Assembly: GCA_965222535.1 (NCBI GenBank)
Contig: OZ244957.1
Coordinates: 1,860,001-1,924,000, forward strand
DNA: 64,000 bases
Origin: G965222535 sp965222535
Lineage (GTDB): Bacteria; Pseudomonadota; Gammaproteobacteria; HK1
Reading direction: 5' to 3'
The notes below the pieces were generated by a model that saw only the letters and a list, made by a program, of their open reading frames with translations, did not search any database and was not told where the DNA came from. Made by a program: the position numbers and the translations under genes. Shown here piece by piece: positions 41,732-51,621 of this stretch (the first letter of the stretch is position 1; each line of letters opens with the position of its first letter).

Positions 41732-42637
41732 ATGCCAAGCATTTCACGCGTGAAGCCGGGCGAAAACCACCATCAGCGTTTGCGTTCAATGCTGAGCCAG
41801 CGGGAACGCTGGCCGTTGTTGATGGGCATCCTCAACGTAACGCCGGATTCATTTTCCGATGGCGGTGCATTTGTTACTGCAGACGCGGCATTCGATCACG
41901 CTTTGCAACTGTATCGTGATGGGGCCGATATTATCGATATCGGTGGCGAATCAACACGCCCTGGAGCGTGCTCTGTAACCCTTGAAGAAGAGCAGCGTCG
42001 CGTGATTCCAGTGGTGCAGAGGGTGCGCGCTGCGTTGCCTGAGTTGCCGCTATCGGTCGATACCTCAAAGCCAGCGGTGATGTACGCCGCCGCTAAAGCT
42101 GGGGTGTCGATGATCAACGATGTGCGGGCGTTGCAACAGCCGGGTGCATTGCAAGCTGGATTGGAACTTGGGTTACCGGTTGTGCTGATGCACATGCAGG
42201 GATCGCCGCCGACAATGCAGCAACAACCGCAATACCAACAACTGCTTGCCGAAGTACTGGGCTTTTTATGGCAGCGCGTCAGGGCGTGCGAGGACGCTGG
42301 GATCGAGCGGCAAAACCTGGTCATCGATCCAGGTTTTGGTTTTGGTAAGACCCTTCAGCATAACCTTAGTTTATTAGCGCATCTTGATCGTTTTACAGCG
42401 ACGGGTTTAGCAGTGCTGGTCGGCGTATCGCGCAAATCGATGCTGTCCGCGCTGCTCGATCGGGCGCTCGACGAGCGTCTAGTCGGCAGCATCGCTTTGG
42501 CGCTGGAAGCCGCGGCGCATGGCGCGGCGATCTTGCGTGTACACGATGTGCGCGAGACATTTGATGCGCGCAAAGTCCGCTGGGAGTTGACTGCATGCCG
42601 TCAATCGATCAGCGAAAACCTTGCAGTTGGCCTTTGA
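41732..42637 (+). CDS. folP: Dihydropteroate synthase
   Basis: Condenses 4-aminobenzoate with the pterin diphosphate in folate synthesis; the target of sulfonamides. Family motifs are MGILNVTPDSFSDGG, DIGGESTRPGA, DTSKPAVM, NDVRAL, LMHMQGSPPTMQ, DPGFGFGKT and GVSRKSM. I list the ATG at 41732 (301 residues), but an ATG at 41789 would leave the usual short leader (282 residues); neither has a good ribosome site. It follows ftsH after an F2 repeat. No glmM follows. Confidence 0.95.
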   Translation: MPSISRVKPGENHHQRLRSMLSQRERWPLLMGILNVTPDSFSDGGAFVTADAAFDHALQLYRDGADIIDIGGESTRPGACSVTLEEEQRRVIPVVQRVRAALPELPLSVDTSKPAVMYAAAKAGVSMINDVRALQQPGALQAGLELGLPVVLMHMQGSPPTMQQQPQYQQLLAEVLGFLWQRVRACEDAGIERQNLVIDPGFGFGKTLQHNLSLLAHLDRFTATGLAVLVGVSRKSMLSALLDRALDERLVGSIALALEAAAHGAAILRVHDVRETFDARKVRWELTACRQSISENLAVGL

Positions 42638-42685
42638 TTTTCATCCTCAGCAGGCAGTGCAAGATGGCGCTGCAGCTGCATCTGA

Positions 42686-44731
42686 TCAAGGCTTAAGCGT
42701 GATGCTTCTGACCTGCAACTCCCCTTGACCGGGGTAAGTGATAACAATTGTTATTGGGGTTATCGCGCCAGAAAATTCAATCGTATCGACTATCAAAGTT
42801 CTTGATGGTTCGTTTTGTCGCAGACTGACTTCTGAGTTGCCGTCATCGGACAGGATCTGCAATGTCGGTAGCCCCTCTCCTTTATATAGATAGTCCAATG
42901 CTATACGGTATTTACCTTCTCTCATTGGGATCTCGGCAAGGCTCATTGTTGCCACAGCTGCGTCCGGCCCGATGATACGGGCAGTGCCTTCAATTTTTCC
43001 GACCGTGGTGCGCATAGCACAGCCGGCAAAGGTCATGCTGCGAGTACGGTATTGATTGCTGGCATCTTTTTCCAGAGCCTCTGTCAACAATCTCTCCGTT
43101 GACAAGGATAAATTTCCGGCACAGTGCCCCCTAGGGCATAGATCGCGATTTGAAAAAATGAAAAACGAGGTTTTTTCCAGATGATAGAGATGCTCGAAAT
43201 TAAAGATCTTTATCGCAGCATACAATTTCCGCAAATTGTATCTAATGCTATTTCTGTGCAACACAAGATAGTCAGCGTCACAATACAAAAAATGATCAGG
43301 ACTATTAAAAAAAATACGCTGATGGTTGAATAAATGCGGTCTGATACTTGCCATTTTCCGATCGGTCAGCGTTTTATCTTGATGTTGTCGATGAAATTCC
43401 ATCCAGGCATCAATATTAGTTTGAGTCAACAGCGACGGCGGCAGCAGCCCTTTTTTAAAAAAATATAAAAGCGGTACAGAATCAATATCAGGGGTTAGTG
43501 GACGAATGATGCTCGTTATAGTAAAAATAAATAAAAAACAGATACTGTAGCAAGAGTTGCATCTCAGGTGATGTAACCAGTTCGAAGTGCCTTTGTTTAG
43601 CAGTTCGAGGCTAACATGCGCAACAGGCACTAACCGGTGACTTATCAGAGGCCAGAATACTGCAATCACAAGAGGGAATGAATAATATAATTGTAATGTA
43701 GAGGGAAGTTCACTTGTGATGCTATTGTACAATACCCATGGCAAACACGAAAACAATCCCAATGACCAATCCCAACGCCGGAATAATGCACTAGAAAATA
43801 GTAACACACTAAATAGATATACCCACTCTACCTGAGTAGCAATTGTGAGTAACCTACTTCCCCATCCATCAATAGTAATCGTTCTCAGCGGTGGAGTTCC
43901 CCAAACAACTAATATCAACATCATCAATGCACTATAAACAAATGCAAATATCATGTATACTAATATGGGGCGAGATCCAATTAATATTTTCTTGATGTTT
44001 TTATTTTTTTTATCAATACCATTTATCAATCTCCATAACATAACTGTCCCTAATACAGCACATACATGAAATCCAGCATCTTCGCGTACTAGCATTAATA
44101 GCAGTAGCACTACCCATGATAACAATTTATTATCAGTTGTTAATGTCCACAAGAAAACACATAGTAGCGATATAATCCATATCTCAAAATGAGGAAATCC
44201 GAATATACCAAGCACCATTGAGTTCAACGCAAGTATCAATCCGATAGCCGCTGATATCAATTTCTTGCCACCCATACCAGCATAATGGAACTTAATAAAA
44301 TCTTCCGCCGCCAGAATAAATACAATAACCAGAGGTGGCATTGATAAGGCCATAAACAACGCAAACCATTTCTCAGGAGGTAGTGGAAATAAATAACTTA
44401 GATATGTGATCGGAACAAAAAACAGAGCTATGTGTAGCTCATAAAATGATTTGGTGTTTGCTATCAATGCAGCAGGAACCAAAGGTGCTTGCAGTAACCG
44501 ATAGTCGTTATTCCATAACAAGGCACTGAACATACCAGAGTCGGCCACTCTATACCCTGGGTCAAAAAATGAATTCCACACAAAATTACCAGTGAAATAA
44601 AATGCTGCGATTGCCAATAAAATCCATAGCGTCCAACCACCATATCGCTGTCCAAAGACAACTATCCATTGATAGGATTGCTGATTTTGTTGTAGTTGCT
44701 TCCTTATTTTTGTGGACTTTTTCTTTTGCAT
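42686..44731 (-). CDS. DUF2079-family polytopic membrane protein
   Basis: Large integral-membrane protein (681 residues) with about ten hydrophobic helices in the first 420 residues and a periplasmic-looking C-terminal domain. The segments VADSGMFSALLWN, ELHIALFF and LLLMLVREDAGFHV match what is typical of DUF2079, a group related to membrane glycosyltransferases of the PMT fold. Substrates are unknown; transfer of a sugar from a lipid carrier is the usual guess. The ATG at 44731 has AGGA nine bases upstream; ATG at 44749 is an alternative. Its AT-rich codon use and the adjacent waaF suggest an acquired envelope-modification patch. Confidence 0.78.
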   Translation of the reverse strand: MQKKKSTKIRKQLQQNQQSYQWIVVFGQRYGGWTLWILLAIAAFYFTGNFVWNSFFDPGYRVADSGMFSALLWNNDYRLLQAPLVPAALIANTKSFYELHIALFFVPITYLSYLFPLPPEKWFALFMALSMPPLVIVFILAAEDFIKFHYAGMGGKKLISAAIGLILALNSMVLGIFGFPHFEIWIISLLCVFLWTLTTDNKLLSWVVLLLLMLVREDAGFHVCAVLGTVMLWRLINGIDKKNKNIKKILIGSRPILVYMIFAFVYSALMMLILVVWGTPPLRTITIDGWGSRLLTIATQVEWVYLFSVLLFSSALFRRWDWSLGLFSCLPWVLYNSITSELPSTLQLYYSFPLVIAVFWPLISHRLVPVAHVSLELLNKGTSNWLHHLRCNSCYSICFLFIFTITSIIRPLTPDIDSVPLLYFFKKGLLPPSLLTQTNIDAWMEFHRQHQDKTLTDRKMASIRPHLFNHQRIFFNSPDHFLYCDADYLVLHRNSIRYNLRKLYAAIKIFNFEHLYHLEKTSFFIFSNRDLCPRGHCAGNLSLSTERLLTEALEKDASNQYRTRSMTFAGCAMRTTVGKIEGTARIIGPDAAVATMSLAEIPMREGKYRIALDYLYKGEGLPTLQILSDDGNSEVSLRQNEPSRTLIVDTIEFSGAITPITIVITYPGQGELQVRSITLKP

Positions 44732-44749
44732 GTTAACCAATCCTGACAT

Positions 44750-45142
44750 TCGTGAGTTAGGCGGCTGTTATAACTCCACTATAGTTATTGCTACGTAACG
44801 CATAACAGATTATAGGATGGAGTATTATAAACTCACTTTACAGATGAGAAATGCGGTGCTTTCAGATTGAACAATCCAGCAAAGAACTCTACACCTCTGA
44901 ACGAAGGGTTGATGCTGGTCTGGGTCACTCTGAACCGCTGCACTTGTTTCAAGAAGGAGCTACGAAAGGAGCGAAACGCCACGGAATTCTGCCGATAGCG
45001 CCGATCCGCACCTACGTGCGGTCAATTGGCTCTGGGTAAGCGTAATTTTGATGCTATTCCGAATGGCCGTAAGGATAGGCCTTTTCAGCGTTTCAAAAGG
45101 GATTGAGCGGATGCCTACTTAGAATCCAACGAGCGACGGTTA
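44750..45142. other. Divergent spacer between the DUF2079 gene and waaF
   Basis: 393 bases without a supported gene. A short frame (44851-45039) has no recognisable product. A CCGCAC/GTGCGG hairpin lies at 45006-45021. The region must hold both promoters; no clear consensus is seen. Confidence 0.4.
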
Positions 45143-46144
45143 ATGAAATTATTCATTGAACTTCCTACTTGGCTTGGGGATGCAGTCATGGCGACACCCG
45201 CAATCGAAAATGTGGTCAAAACCTATCCAAACGCGCATATCACTATTTTTGGATCACCTGTCGCTGTCGCTGTTTTCAAATATCACCCGCATGTCGATCG
45301 CATTATTAAAGACAACAGTCGCAATGCAAGGTTGCGTTGGTTGTATTTATATAAAACCGCAAGATCTATGGGGGCATATGACATTGCGCTGTCATTCAGA
45401 GATACAATGGCAAGTCGTTTATTTATGAAATCGATACGTAGCCAATGCAAGGAAAATTATCGCCAAGATAAAAAAAAAACCATGCATCTAGTTATGCGCT
45501 ATAACGATTTTGTTAACGCATCCATTAAAATCAAAAAGCCTCCAGGACGATTAAAAATATACACTAAAAAACAATATGCTGCATTTGATAAACCGACAAT
45601 TGGCATTAACCCCGGGGCTTCTTATGGCAGCGCCAAATGCTGGTATCCAGAAAAGTTTGCTGCCGTCGCAATGGATTTATCTAAGGATTATGACGTTGTC
45701 ATTTTTGGCGGCCCTGATGATATAGACATGGCGTATGATATTGAGAAATATCTACTCAAGCATAAAATAATCAATTACCATAATACAGCAGGAAAGACTT
45801 CAATAGAAGAATTAATCAATAAAATATCAGAGCTGCATTTGTTGATAACTGGCGATAGTGGTCCAATGCACTTGGCTGCGGCTTTCTCTGTTCCGACAGT
45901 GGCTATTTTTGGGCCGACTAAAGATCAAGAAACATCGCAATGGATGAACAAAAGAGGTGCCATAGTAAAAAAGAACTTGGATTGTCAGCCTTGTATGCGG
46001 CGTACGTGCCGGCTGAAGCACCATAACTGCATGAAGCAAATTGAACCAAGCCAAGTTATAAAAACAGGCCACTTGTTACTTAAGGAAACTTCGAAAAACC
46101 TCAACGGGATGGGGGTTTGGGGGAAGGGACATGAACGCCTGTAA
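45143..46144 (+). CDS. waaF: Lipopolysaccharide heptosyltransferase II (GT9)
   Basis: Adds the second heptose to the lipopolysaccharide inner core at the cytoplasmic face of the inner membrane. GT9 features are ELPTWLGDAVMATPAIENV at the start, INPGASYGSAKCWYPEKFA, FGGPDD, the donor site TGDSGPMHLAAAFSVPTVAIFGPT and a cysteine-rich C-terminal CQPCMRRTC. Up to about residue 312 the length is normal. The last 20 residues (KNLNGMGVWGKGHERL) are encoded by an F2 repeat that has joined the frame. The gene is AT-rich compared with its neighbours. Confidence 0.9.
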   Translation: MKLFIELPTWLGDAVMATPAIENVVKTYPNAHITIFGSPVAVAVFKYHPHVDRIIKDNSRNARLRWLYLYKTARSMGAYDIALSFRDTMASRLFMKSIRSQCKENYRQDKKKTMHLVMRYNDFVNASIKIKKPPGRLKIYTKKQYAAFDKPTIGINPGASYGSAKCWYPEKFAAVAMDLSKDYDVVIFGGPDDIDMAYDIEKYLLKHKIINYHNTAGKTSIEELINKISELHLLITGDSGPMHLAAAFSVPTVAIFGPTKDQETSQWMNKRGAIVKKNLDCQPCMRRTCRLKHHNCMKQIEPSQVIKTGHLLLKETSKNLNGMGVWGKGHERL

Positions 46145-46234
46145 CGTAAGTCGTTTCTTTATAACCCTTATCCCAATAGACAAGCCCCGCAGGGCATCTC
46201 GAAAAGCTGGCGAAGCCAGTTTTCCGAGATGCCC
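46083..46234. repeat. F2 repeat overlapping the waaF 3' end
   Basis: AACTTCGAAAAACCTCAACG, GGGATGGGGGTTTGGGGGAAGGG, the core CCTGTAACGTAAGTCGTTTC, CAATAGACAAGCCCCGCAGGG and the terminal hairpin. The first 62 bases are read as waaF codons; the rest lies between the convergent waaF and dnaE genes. Confidence 0.9.
46192..46234. terminator. Likely bidirectional terminator hairpin between waaF and dnaE
   Basis: GGGCATCTCGAAAAGCTGGC pairs with GCCAGTTTTCCGAGATGCCC over 20 positions, with one mismatch and one G-U, around GAA. It stands between two genes that converge, so it could stop transcription from both. Its run of T is inside the stem rather than after it. Confidence 0.5.
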
Positions 46235-46269
46235 TTAGCCGAGCCCCTGCAGAGCGCTCTCAAGGCGTC

Positions 46270-49200
46270 TCAATACTCAAGCACCACCGCCTGCTCACCG
46301 AGTAAGGCGCGTAATTGGTCGAGTAGCTTTCGATTGGGAGTGACCGAGAAGCGCTCATCAGCGATTAGGATCGTGGTGGTGTAGGTTGCCTGATAGTACA
46401 AATACAGTGGTGCGCGGCCTGGGTGCGACTCAATCAGTTGGAACAGGCGGTTACAGAATTCATCGGTCACGTTGGTCGCTGCTAGTTTGAGCTTCAAGTG
46501 CCGTGTACGCACTGTACATGCTTGTTCGAGATCATATAGTCTTACCGCGACAATTGAGCGTTGAGCGGTGTAGTCGTCGGCTGTTACCTTGCATTCGGCC
46601 ACCAGCAGATGGTCGCGCTGGATTAGCCCAAGTTGTTTGCTGTACAGATCGTGGCGCACGTTGACTTCAGCTTGGGCGGTGCTGTCGCTGAGCTGCAGGA
46701 ATGCCATACGGCCTTTATTTTTTGTTCTTATGGTACGGATACTGTCGACAAAGCCAGCGATCCATACGATCTGATTGTTGGCGCACGCCGGGATGTGATC
46801 GAGACGCGCACATCCCAGCTTTGACAATTCGTCTTCATGACGCTGGATTGGGTGCCCGCTGAGATACATCCCGAGCATGCTGCGTTCTTTGGCCAGCCGC
46901 TCTTCTTCAGACCAAGCGGGTGCCGTAGCGAACTGCGGACGCTGGTGCTCGGATGCTACGGCAAACAGATCAGATTGTCCGCTGAGTCGATCGCGCATCC
47001 GTTCCTCGGCATACTGCAAAGCGCTGGGTGCCGAGGCCCACATCACGCTGCGCGATGGCCCAAGTTGATCACAAGCACCAGCACAGATCAAAGCCTCAAG
47101 GCTACGGCGATTGATCCGCTTGCTGCCTAGGCGGTTGCACAGATCGAACAGATCTTGGTAATCGCCATGCGCTTTGCGATCGGCGACGAGGGATTCAGCG
47201 ATGCTGCCCCCGACACCTTTGATCGCCGCCAGTCCGTAGTCTATACAGTGCTCGTTGGAGGCGTTGAAGCTGCGTTCGCAGCGATTGACATTGGGTGGCT
47301 GCAAGTCCAGCCCGAGGTTTCTGCAGGCGTTGATTAATGTCACCACTTTATCGGTATTATTCATATCCCCGGTTAACGCCGCAGCCATAAAATCGGCTGG
47401 ATAATAGTATTTGAGCCACGCCGTTTGGTATGACAGCAGCGCGTAGGCTGTGGCATGGGATTTATTGAATCCGTAGCCGGCGAATTTCTCTATCTGATCG
47501 AAGATGATGGCGGCGATATGTTTGCTGACGCCATTTCCGATCGCGCCATCGACAAATCCATCGCGTAAGGCGGCCATCTCTTCGGGTTTTTTCTTTCCCA
47601 TCGCACGGCGCAGCAGATCCGCACTGCCAAGGGAATAACCAGCCAGCACTTGGGCAATGTGCATGACCTGTTCCTGATAGAGGATCACGCCATAAGTGCT
47701 CTTCAGGATCGGTTCTAGAGTAGGGTGGAGGTAACTGTTGACCGCATGGCCTTGCTTGCCGCGAATAAATTCATCGTCCATCCCAGAGCCTAGGGGGCCG
47801 GGGCGATAGAGTGCCAGCAAAGCGATAATGTCATCAAAATTATGTGGCTGTAGGCGGTGCACCAATTCCTGCATGCCGCGCGATTCCAATTGAAAGACGG
47901 CTGTCGTACTGCCGCTTTTGAATGAGTCATAAACCTTGGGATCAGCGGTGTCGATAGCATCCAACGACAACCCTGCGGTGCCGCTTGCAGTGCGGCGCGC
48001 ATTGATCGAGCGCATCGTGGTGTCGATGATGGTTAGGGTGCGCAAGCCCAGCAAATCAAACTTCAGCAATCCGATGTTTTCAAGATCGTCTTTATCAAAC
48101 TGCGTGGTGAGTGCGCTGCTGGCGCTGGGTTCGCGGTACATCGCGGTATAGCAAGTCAGCGGCTGCGGAGAAATGACGATTCCGCTGGCGTGTTTGCCGA
48201 CGTTGCGCACCAGTCCCTCTAACTGGCGCGCCAAGTTGATAATTGTCGCGCTTTCTTCGTCCTCCTCATAACGAGCCTTCAAAGGGTCTTTTTGCAACGC
48301 CGCTTCAAGGGTGATCCCCAGATCCGGCGGGATCAGCTTGGCCAGCTGATCGACATAGTTGTACGGTTGCCCCAGAATCCTGCCAACGTCACGCACTGCG
48401 GCGCGCGCTGCCATGGTGCCGAAGTTAATGATCTGGGCGACGTTCTGGCGCCCGTATTTCGGCGTGATGTATTGGATCACCTGTTCGCGCCGGTCCATGC
48501 ACAGATCGATATCAAAATCTGGCATTGACACCCGCTCTGGATTCAAAAACCGCTCAAACAGCAGATCATGTTGTATCGGATCAGGGGTGGTAATACCCAG
48601 CGTCCAAGCGACCAGCGATCCACCGCCGGAGCCGCGCCCCGGTCCGACTGGAATAGCGTGGCATTGCGCCCAAGCGATAAAATCGGCGACGATCAGAAAA
48701 TACCCAGAGAATCCCATGTTGCAGATGATCGCCATCTCGTACGCGAGACGCGCTTGGTATTTTTCTTTTAATGCGATGTCCAGAGGCTGATCGGGATGCG
48801 TGCGCTGCTTAGCCGCTAGGCGCTGCACGAGTCCGTTGTCAACCTGTTGCTTCAGCAGAGTTTCCTCGCTGGTACCGCGAGGCGTTGGGAAGCTCGGCAC
48901 TAGGCGCTGCTTAAAATCCATGGAGGTGCTGCAACGGCGTGCTATCTCAACGCTGTTTTGCAGCGCTTCTGGCCATTGTTCAAAGCAAGTCAACATCTCC
49001 TTCGCAGACCGCAGGTATTGCTGTTTGGAATACAACTGCGGGCGTTGGGCATCATGCAGCATAGCGCCTTGGTTAATGCAGACGCGGGCTTCATGCACCT
49101 CGAACTGCTTGCTATGGAGGAAGCAGACATCATTGGTCGCCACCAGGGGCAGCGCTTCACGGATGCTGAGATCAGCGGTGATGGGTGCCCACTCGTCATC

Positions 49201-49728
49201 TTGGCGCGCGGTGCGCTGCACACCTAGGTAAAATCGATCACCAAATACATTCCGCCAGTACTTGAGCCGCTCACGTACGCGCTGCTCATCGTTGCTATGG
49301 CGCAACAATACATCCACATCGCCGCTGAGCCCAGGTGAGATCGCTATCAGGTTCTCGCTTTCGCCGTCCAGCCATTCCGCCACCAGCAGCGGCTTGCCGC
49401 TCTCTTGTCCTTCTGTGTAGGCGCGCGTTATGAGACGCATCAGCGATTGCAAGCCCGCTTTATTCTGACTCAACAACAACAAACGCCCTGGCGGTAATTC
49501 CGTGTGCAGTGGTCGTAACTCCATATCGACCCCGATGATGGGTTTGATGGCATACGTCAACGCCGCTTGGTAGAACTTCGCGGCCGCAAACAGGTTGCAC
49601 CGATCGGTGATCGCTATCGCGGGCATATCCAGTTCCGCCACTCGTTCCAAAAGCGGGTTTATGCGAATAATGCTATCGCTGAGTGAGTACTCACTGCGAA
49701 CTTGCAGATGAACAAAAGGCGGGATCAT
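46270..49728 (-). CDS. dnaE: DNA polymerase III subunit alpha
   Basis: Catalytic subunit of the replicative polymerase. The 1152-residue protein has the N-terminal PHP domain (FVHLQVRSEYSLSDS, MPAIAITDRCNLF), the palm with PDFDIDLCMDRREQVIQYI carrying two catalytic aspartates, GRGSGGGSLVAW, FNKSHATAYALLSYQ and a C-terminal OB fold region. I start at the ATG at 49728 (MIPPFVHLQV), which overlaps the rnhB stop; a longer frame to 49788 is a shadow of rnhB. The order rnhB-dnaE is standard for gammaproteobacteria; accA does not follow. Confidence 0.98.
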   Translation of the reverse strand: MIPPFVHLQVRSEYSLSDSIIRINPLLERVAELDMPAIAITDRCNLFAAAKFYQAALTYAIKPIIGVDMELRPLHTELPPGRLLLLSQNKAGLQSLMRLITRAYTEGQESGKPLLVAEWLDGESENLIAISPGLSGDVDVLLRHSNDEQRVRERLKYWRNVFGDRFYLGVQRTARQDDEWAPITADLSIREALPLVATNDVCFLHSKQFEVHEARVCINQGAMLHDAQRPQLYSKQQYLRSAKEMLTCFEQWPEALQNSVEIARRCSTSMDFKQRLVPSFPTPRGTSEETLLKQQVDNGLVQRLAAKQRTHPDQPLDIALKEKYQARLAYEMAIICNMGFSGYFLIVADFIAWAQCHAIPVGPGRGSGGGSLVAWTLGITTPDPIQHDLLFERFLNPERVSMPDFDIDLCMDRREQVIQYITPKYGRQNVAQIINFGTMAARAAVRDVGRILGQPYNYVDQLAKLIPPDLGITLEAALQKDPLKARYEEDEESATIINLARQLEGLVRNVGKHASGIVISPQPLTCYTAMYREPSASSALTTQFDKDDLENIGLLKFDLLGLRTLTIIDTTMRSINARRTASGTAGLSLDAIDTADPKVYDSFKSGSTTAVFQLESRGMQELVHRLQPHNFDDIIALLALYRPGPLGSGMDDEFIRGKQGHAVNSYLHPTLEPILKSTYGVILYQEQVMHIAQVLAGYSLGSADLLRRAMGKKKPEEMAALRDGFVDGAIGNGVSKHIAAIIFDQIEKFAGYGFNKSHATAYALLSYQTAWLKYYYPADFMAAALTGDMNNTDKVVTLINACRNLGLDLQPPNVNRCERSFNASNEHCIDYGLAAIKGVGGSIAESLVADRKAHGDYQDLFDLCNRLGSKRINRRSLEALICAGACDQLGPSRSVMWASAPSALQYAEERMRDRLSGQSDLFAVASEHQRPQFATAPAWSEEERLAKERSMLGMYLSGHPIQRHEDELSKLGCARLDHIPACANNQIVWIAGFVDSIRTIRTKNKGRMAFLQLSDSTAQAEVNVRHDLYSKQLGLIQRDHLLVAECKVTADDYTAQRSIVAVRLYDLEQACTVRTRHLKLKLAATNVTDEFCNRLFQLIESHPGRAPLYLYYQATYTTTILIADERFSVTPNRKLLDQLRALLGEQAVVLEY

Positions 49729-50339
49729 TGGTGGCCTGCCAAGAGTGCTTGGCGCACTGGTGCAAAACTGCGGCGGTGCAGTGGACATGGCCCCAAACGG
49801 TGCAATGCAGCGCGATGGATCGCCGTTGCGTAGCCTTTGTGGCGCGCAAAACCGTAGCCCGGGTGCTGCTGCTCAAGCGCTGCCATGACCCCATCGCGCG
49901 TTACTTTAGCCAGTATCGAAGCGGCGGCGATCGCATCTACCTGAGCGTCGCCGCGCACGATCGCCTGTGCTGGCATCGGCAGTAGCGGGCAGTGGTTCCC
50001 ATCCACCAGTACTTTTGCCGGACGGACTGCTAGTGCGGCCACCGCCCGCTGCATCGCCAACAGGGTGGCTTGCAGGATATTCAGGCGATCGATCTCTGCC
50101 GCCTCAGCGTGCGCTACGCTCCAGGCGATCGCGCTGGCGCGGATCAAGGTGGCGAGCTTGGCGCGCGCCGCTGGTGATAGCTGTTTGGAGTCTTTGATCG
50201 GCAGCGCTTGCGCGGCAGGCGCTAAAATCACGCTTGCAGCGTACACCGGACCGGCAAGTGCGCCGCGCCCAACCTCATCCACGCCGGCGATCAAGGCTTG
50301 CTGATCAGCACCGCTGAAAACACAGGCTGACTGGATCAA
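49725..50339 (-). CDS. rnhB: Ribonuclease HII
   Basis: Removes RNA from RNA-DNA hybrids and single ribonucleotides in DNA. The catalytic GVDEVGRGALAGPV is at about residues 18-31, SKQLS in the middle, DGNHCPLLP and the VRGDAQVDAIAAASILAKV block. Length 204 is normal. The only suitable start is TTG at 50339, since no ATG precedes the active-site motif in frame. The stop TGA overlaps the dnaE ATG, implying coupled translation. An F2 repeat ends just upstream. Confidence 0.95.
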   Translation of the reverse strand: MIQSACVFSGADQQALIAGVDEVGRGALAGPVYAASVILAPAAQALPIKDSKQLSPAARAKLATLIRASAIAWSVAHAEAAEIDRLNILQATLLAMQRAVAALAVRPAKVLVDGNHCPLLPMPAQAIVRGDAQVDAIAAASILAKVTRDGVMAALEQQHPGYGFARHKGYATAIHRAALHRLGPCPLHRRSFAPVRQALLAGHQ

Positions 50340-50356
50340 AGTTTGATTATCCCAAC

Positions 50357-50478
50357 GGGCACATCGAAAAACCTTGAATGGGATGGGAGTTTGGGAGAAT
50401 GGAGATGATAACCTGTAACGTAAGACGTTGATTTATAATTATTCATCCAATAGGCAAGCCCCGCAGGGTACCTCGAAG
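50357..50478. repeat. F2 repeat between rnhB and adk
   Basis: GGCACATCGAAAAACCTTG, GGGATGGGAGTTTGGGAG, core CCTGTAACGTAAGACGTTGA, CAATAGGCAAGCCCCGCAGG and GGTACCTCGAAG. The remaining bases 50479-50637 hold no called gene; the adk stop follows. Confidence 0.88.
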
Positions 50479-50637
50479 CGGATCACTGCGCTACCCCACC
50501 GTAGTAAGTACAGGCTACGGCAGCTCATGGCACCTGCGCACCGCATCGTCCACTCATGCAGCCAAGTGCGCAGCTCTGCTGCCAAGGAAAGGGCAACTAC
50601 CAGCCGCGGCGGATGCGAGCGCGCCACAGCCGTCACG

Positions 50638-51300
50638 TCAGTGAGGTGGCACAATCGCGCTGAAGATGCGATCACGCACTGTGTGCACGTCACCGCTACC
50701 CGAGATGCGCACATAGCACGGTGCGTTGGCGGTGCTAGACTGCTCGAAGTCACGATAGAACTGCACCAGCGGTCGCGTGTACTGATGGTAGATGCGCAGT
50801 CGTTCACGCACCGTGGCTTCGGCGTCATCTTCGCGCTGGATCAGCGGCTCGCCGGTCACGTCATCAACATGGGGGATGCGCGGAGGATTGAATGCCGTAT
50901 GGTAGGTACGGCCGGACGGCAGGTGGACGCGGCGACCGCCCATGCGCTTGATGATGGCCTCGTCCTCCACCGCAATCTCCACTACCCAGTCAATGCGGAT
51001 CGCGGCCTCGCGCAGCGCTTCGGCTTGTGGGATGGTGCGCGGAAAACCGTCGCACAAAAAACCGTTCGCGCAATCCGGCTGTTGCAGGCGCTGATTGACC
51101 AGCTGCATGATCAAATCATCCGGAATAAGCTCGCCGGCGCTCATCAATGCTTGTGCCTGCGCCGCCAGCGCGCTGCCGCTGCTGACTTCGGTACGCAATA
51201 TATCACCTGTCGATATTTGTGGGATGTCAAAGTGGGAGCAGATAAACTGCGCCTGAGTCCCTTTGCCCGCGCCCGGGCCGCCGATGAGTATGATATTCAT
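50638..51300 (-). CDS. adk: Adenylate kinase
   Basis: Interconverts ATP plus AMP and two ADP. It starts MNIILIGGPGAGKGTQAQF with the P-loop, has FDIPQISTGDILR, GFLCDGFPRTIPQAE and a long LID domain (GRRVHLPSGRTYHTAFNPPR ... IQREDD) without zinc cysteines, typical of gammaproteobacteria. 220 residues. The ATG at 51300 starts exactly at the P-loop strand; the frame upstream to 51384 is non-coding. Confidence 0.97.
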   Translation of the reverse strand: MNIILIGGPGAGKGTQAQFICSHFDIPQISTGDILRTEVSSGSALAAQAQALMSAGELIPDDLIMQLVNQRLQQPDCANGFLCDGFPRTIPQAEALREAAIRIDWVVEIAVEDEAIIKRMGGRRVHLPSGRTYHTAFNPPRIPHVDDVTGEPLIQREDDAEATVRERLRIYHQYTRPLVQFYRDFEQSSTANAPCYVRISGSGDVHTVRDRIFSAIVPPH

Positions 51301-51435
51301 AGGAATTATTGTGACATCATTAAAGTTAAGGGCTGGGAGGATTGCTGCGGAGGTTGTTTTTGGCAAGCCGATAAGAGGTGCCAAAACGGGTTACTACTAA
51401 TACGGTAGCCTATCGAGTCTAAACAGGTATCCTTA

Positions 51436-51541
51436 GGTGACATCGAAAAACCAAAGCGGGATGAGGGTTTTGCGGAAGGGACTGCTCACCTGTAACGTAA
51501 GCCGTTGATTTATAATCCTTTCCCCAATAGACAAGCCCCTT
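51436..51541. repeat. F2 repeat between adk and sufB
   Basis: GGTGACATCGAAAAACCAAA, GCGGGATGAGGGTTTTGCGG, core CCTGTAACGTAAGCCGTTGA and CAATAGACAAGCCCCTTACG. It fills the 321-base gap together with 135 bases before adk and 80 after sufB in which I see nothing. Confidence 0.85.
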
Positions 51542-51621
51542 ACGCAAAATGCGCAGTGGATCACTGCGGCGCATGATAGGCGTTGTGTTCCCAAACGGGT
51601 GATCAGTCTGGTTAACGACGA

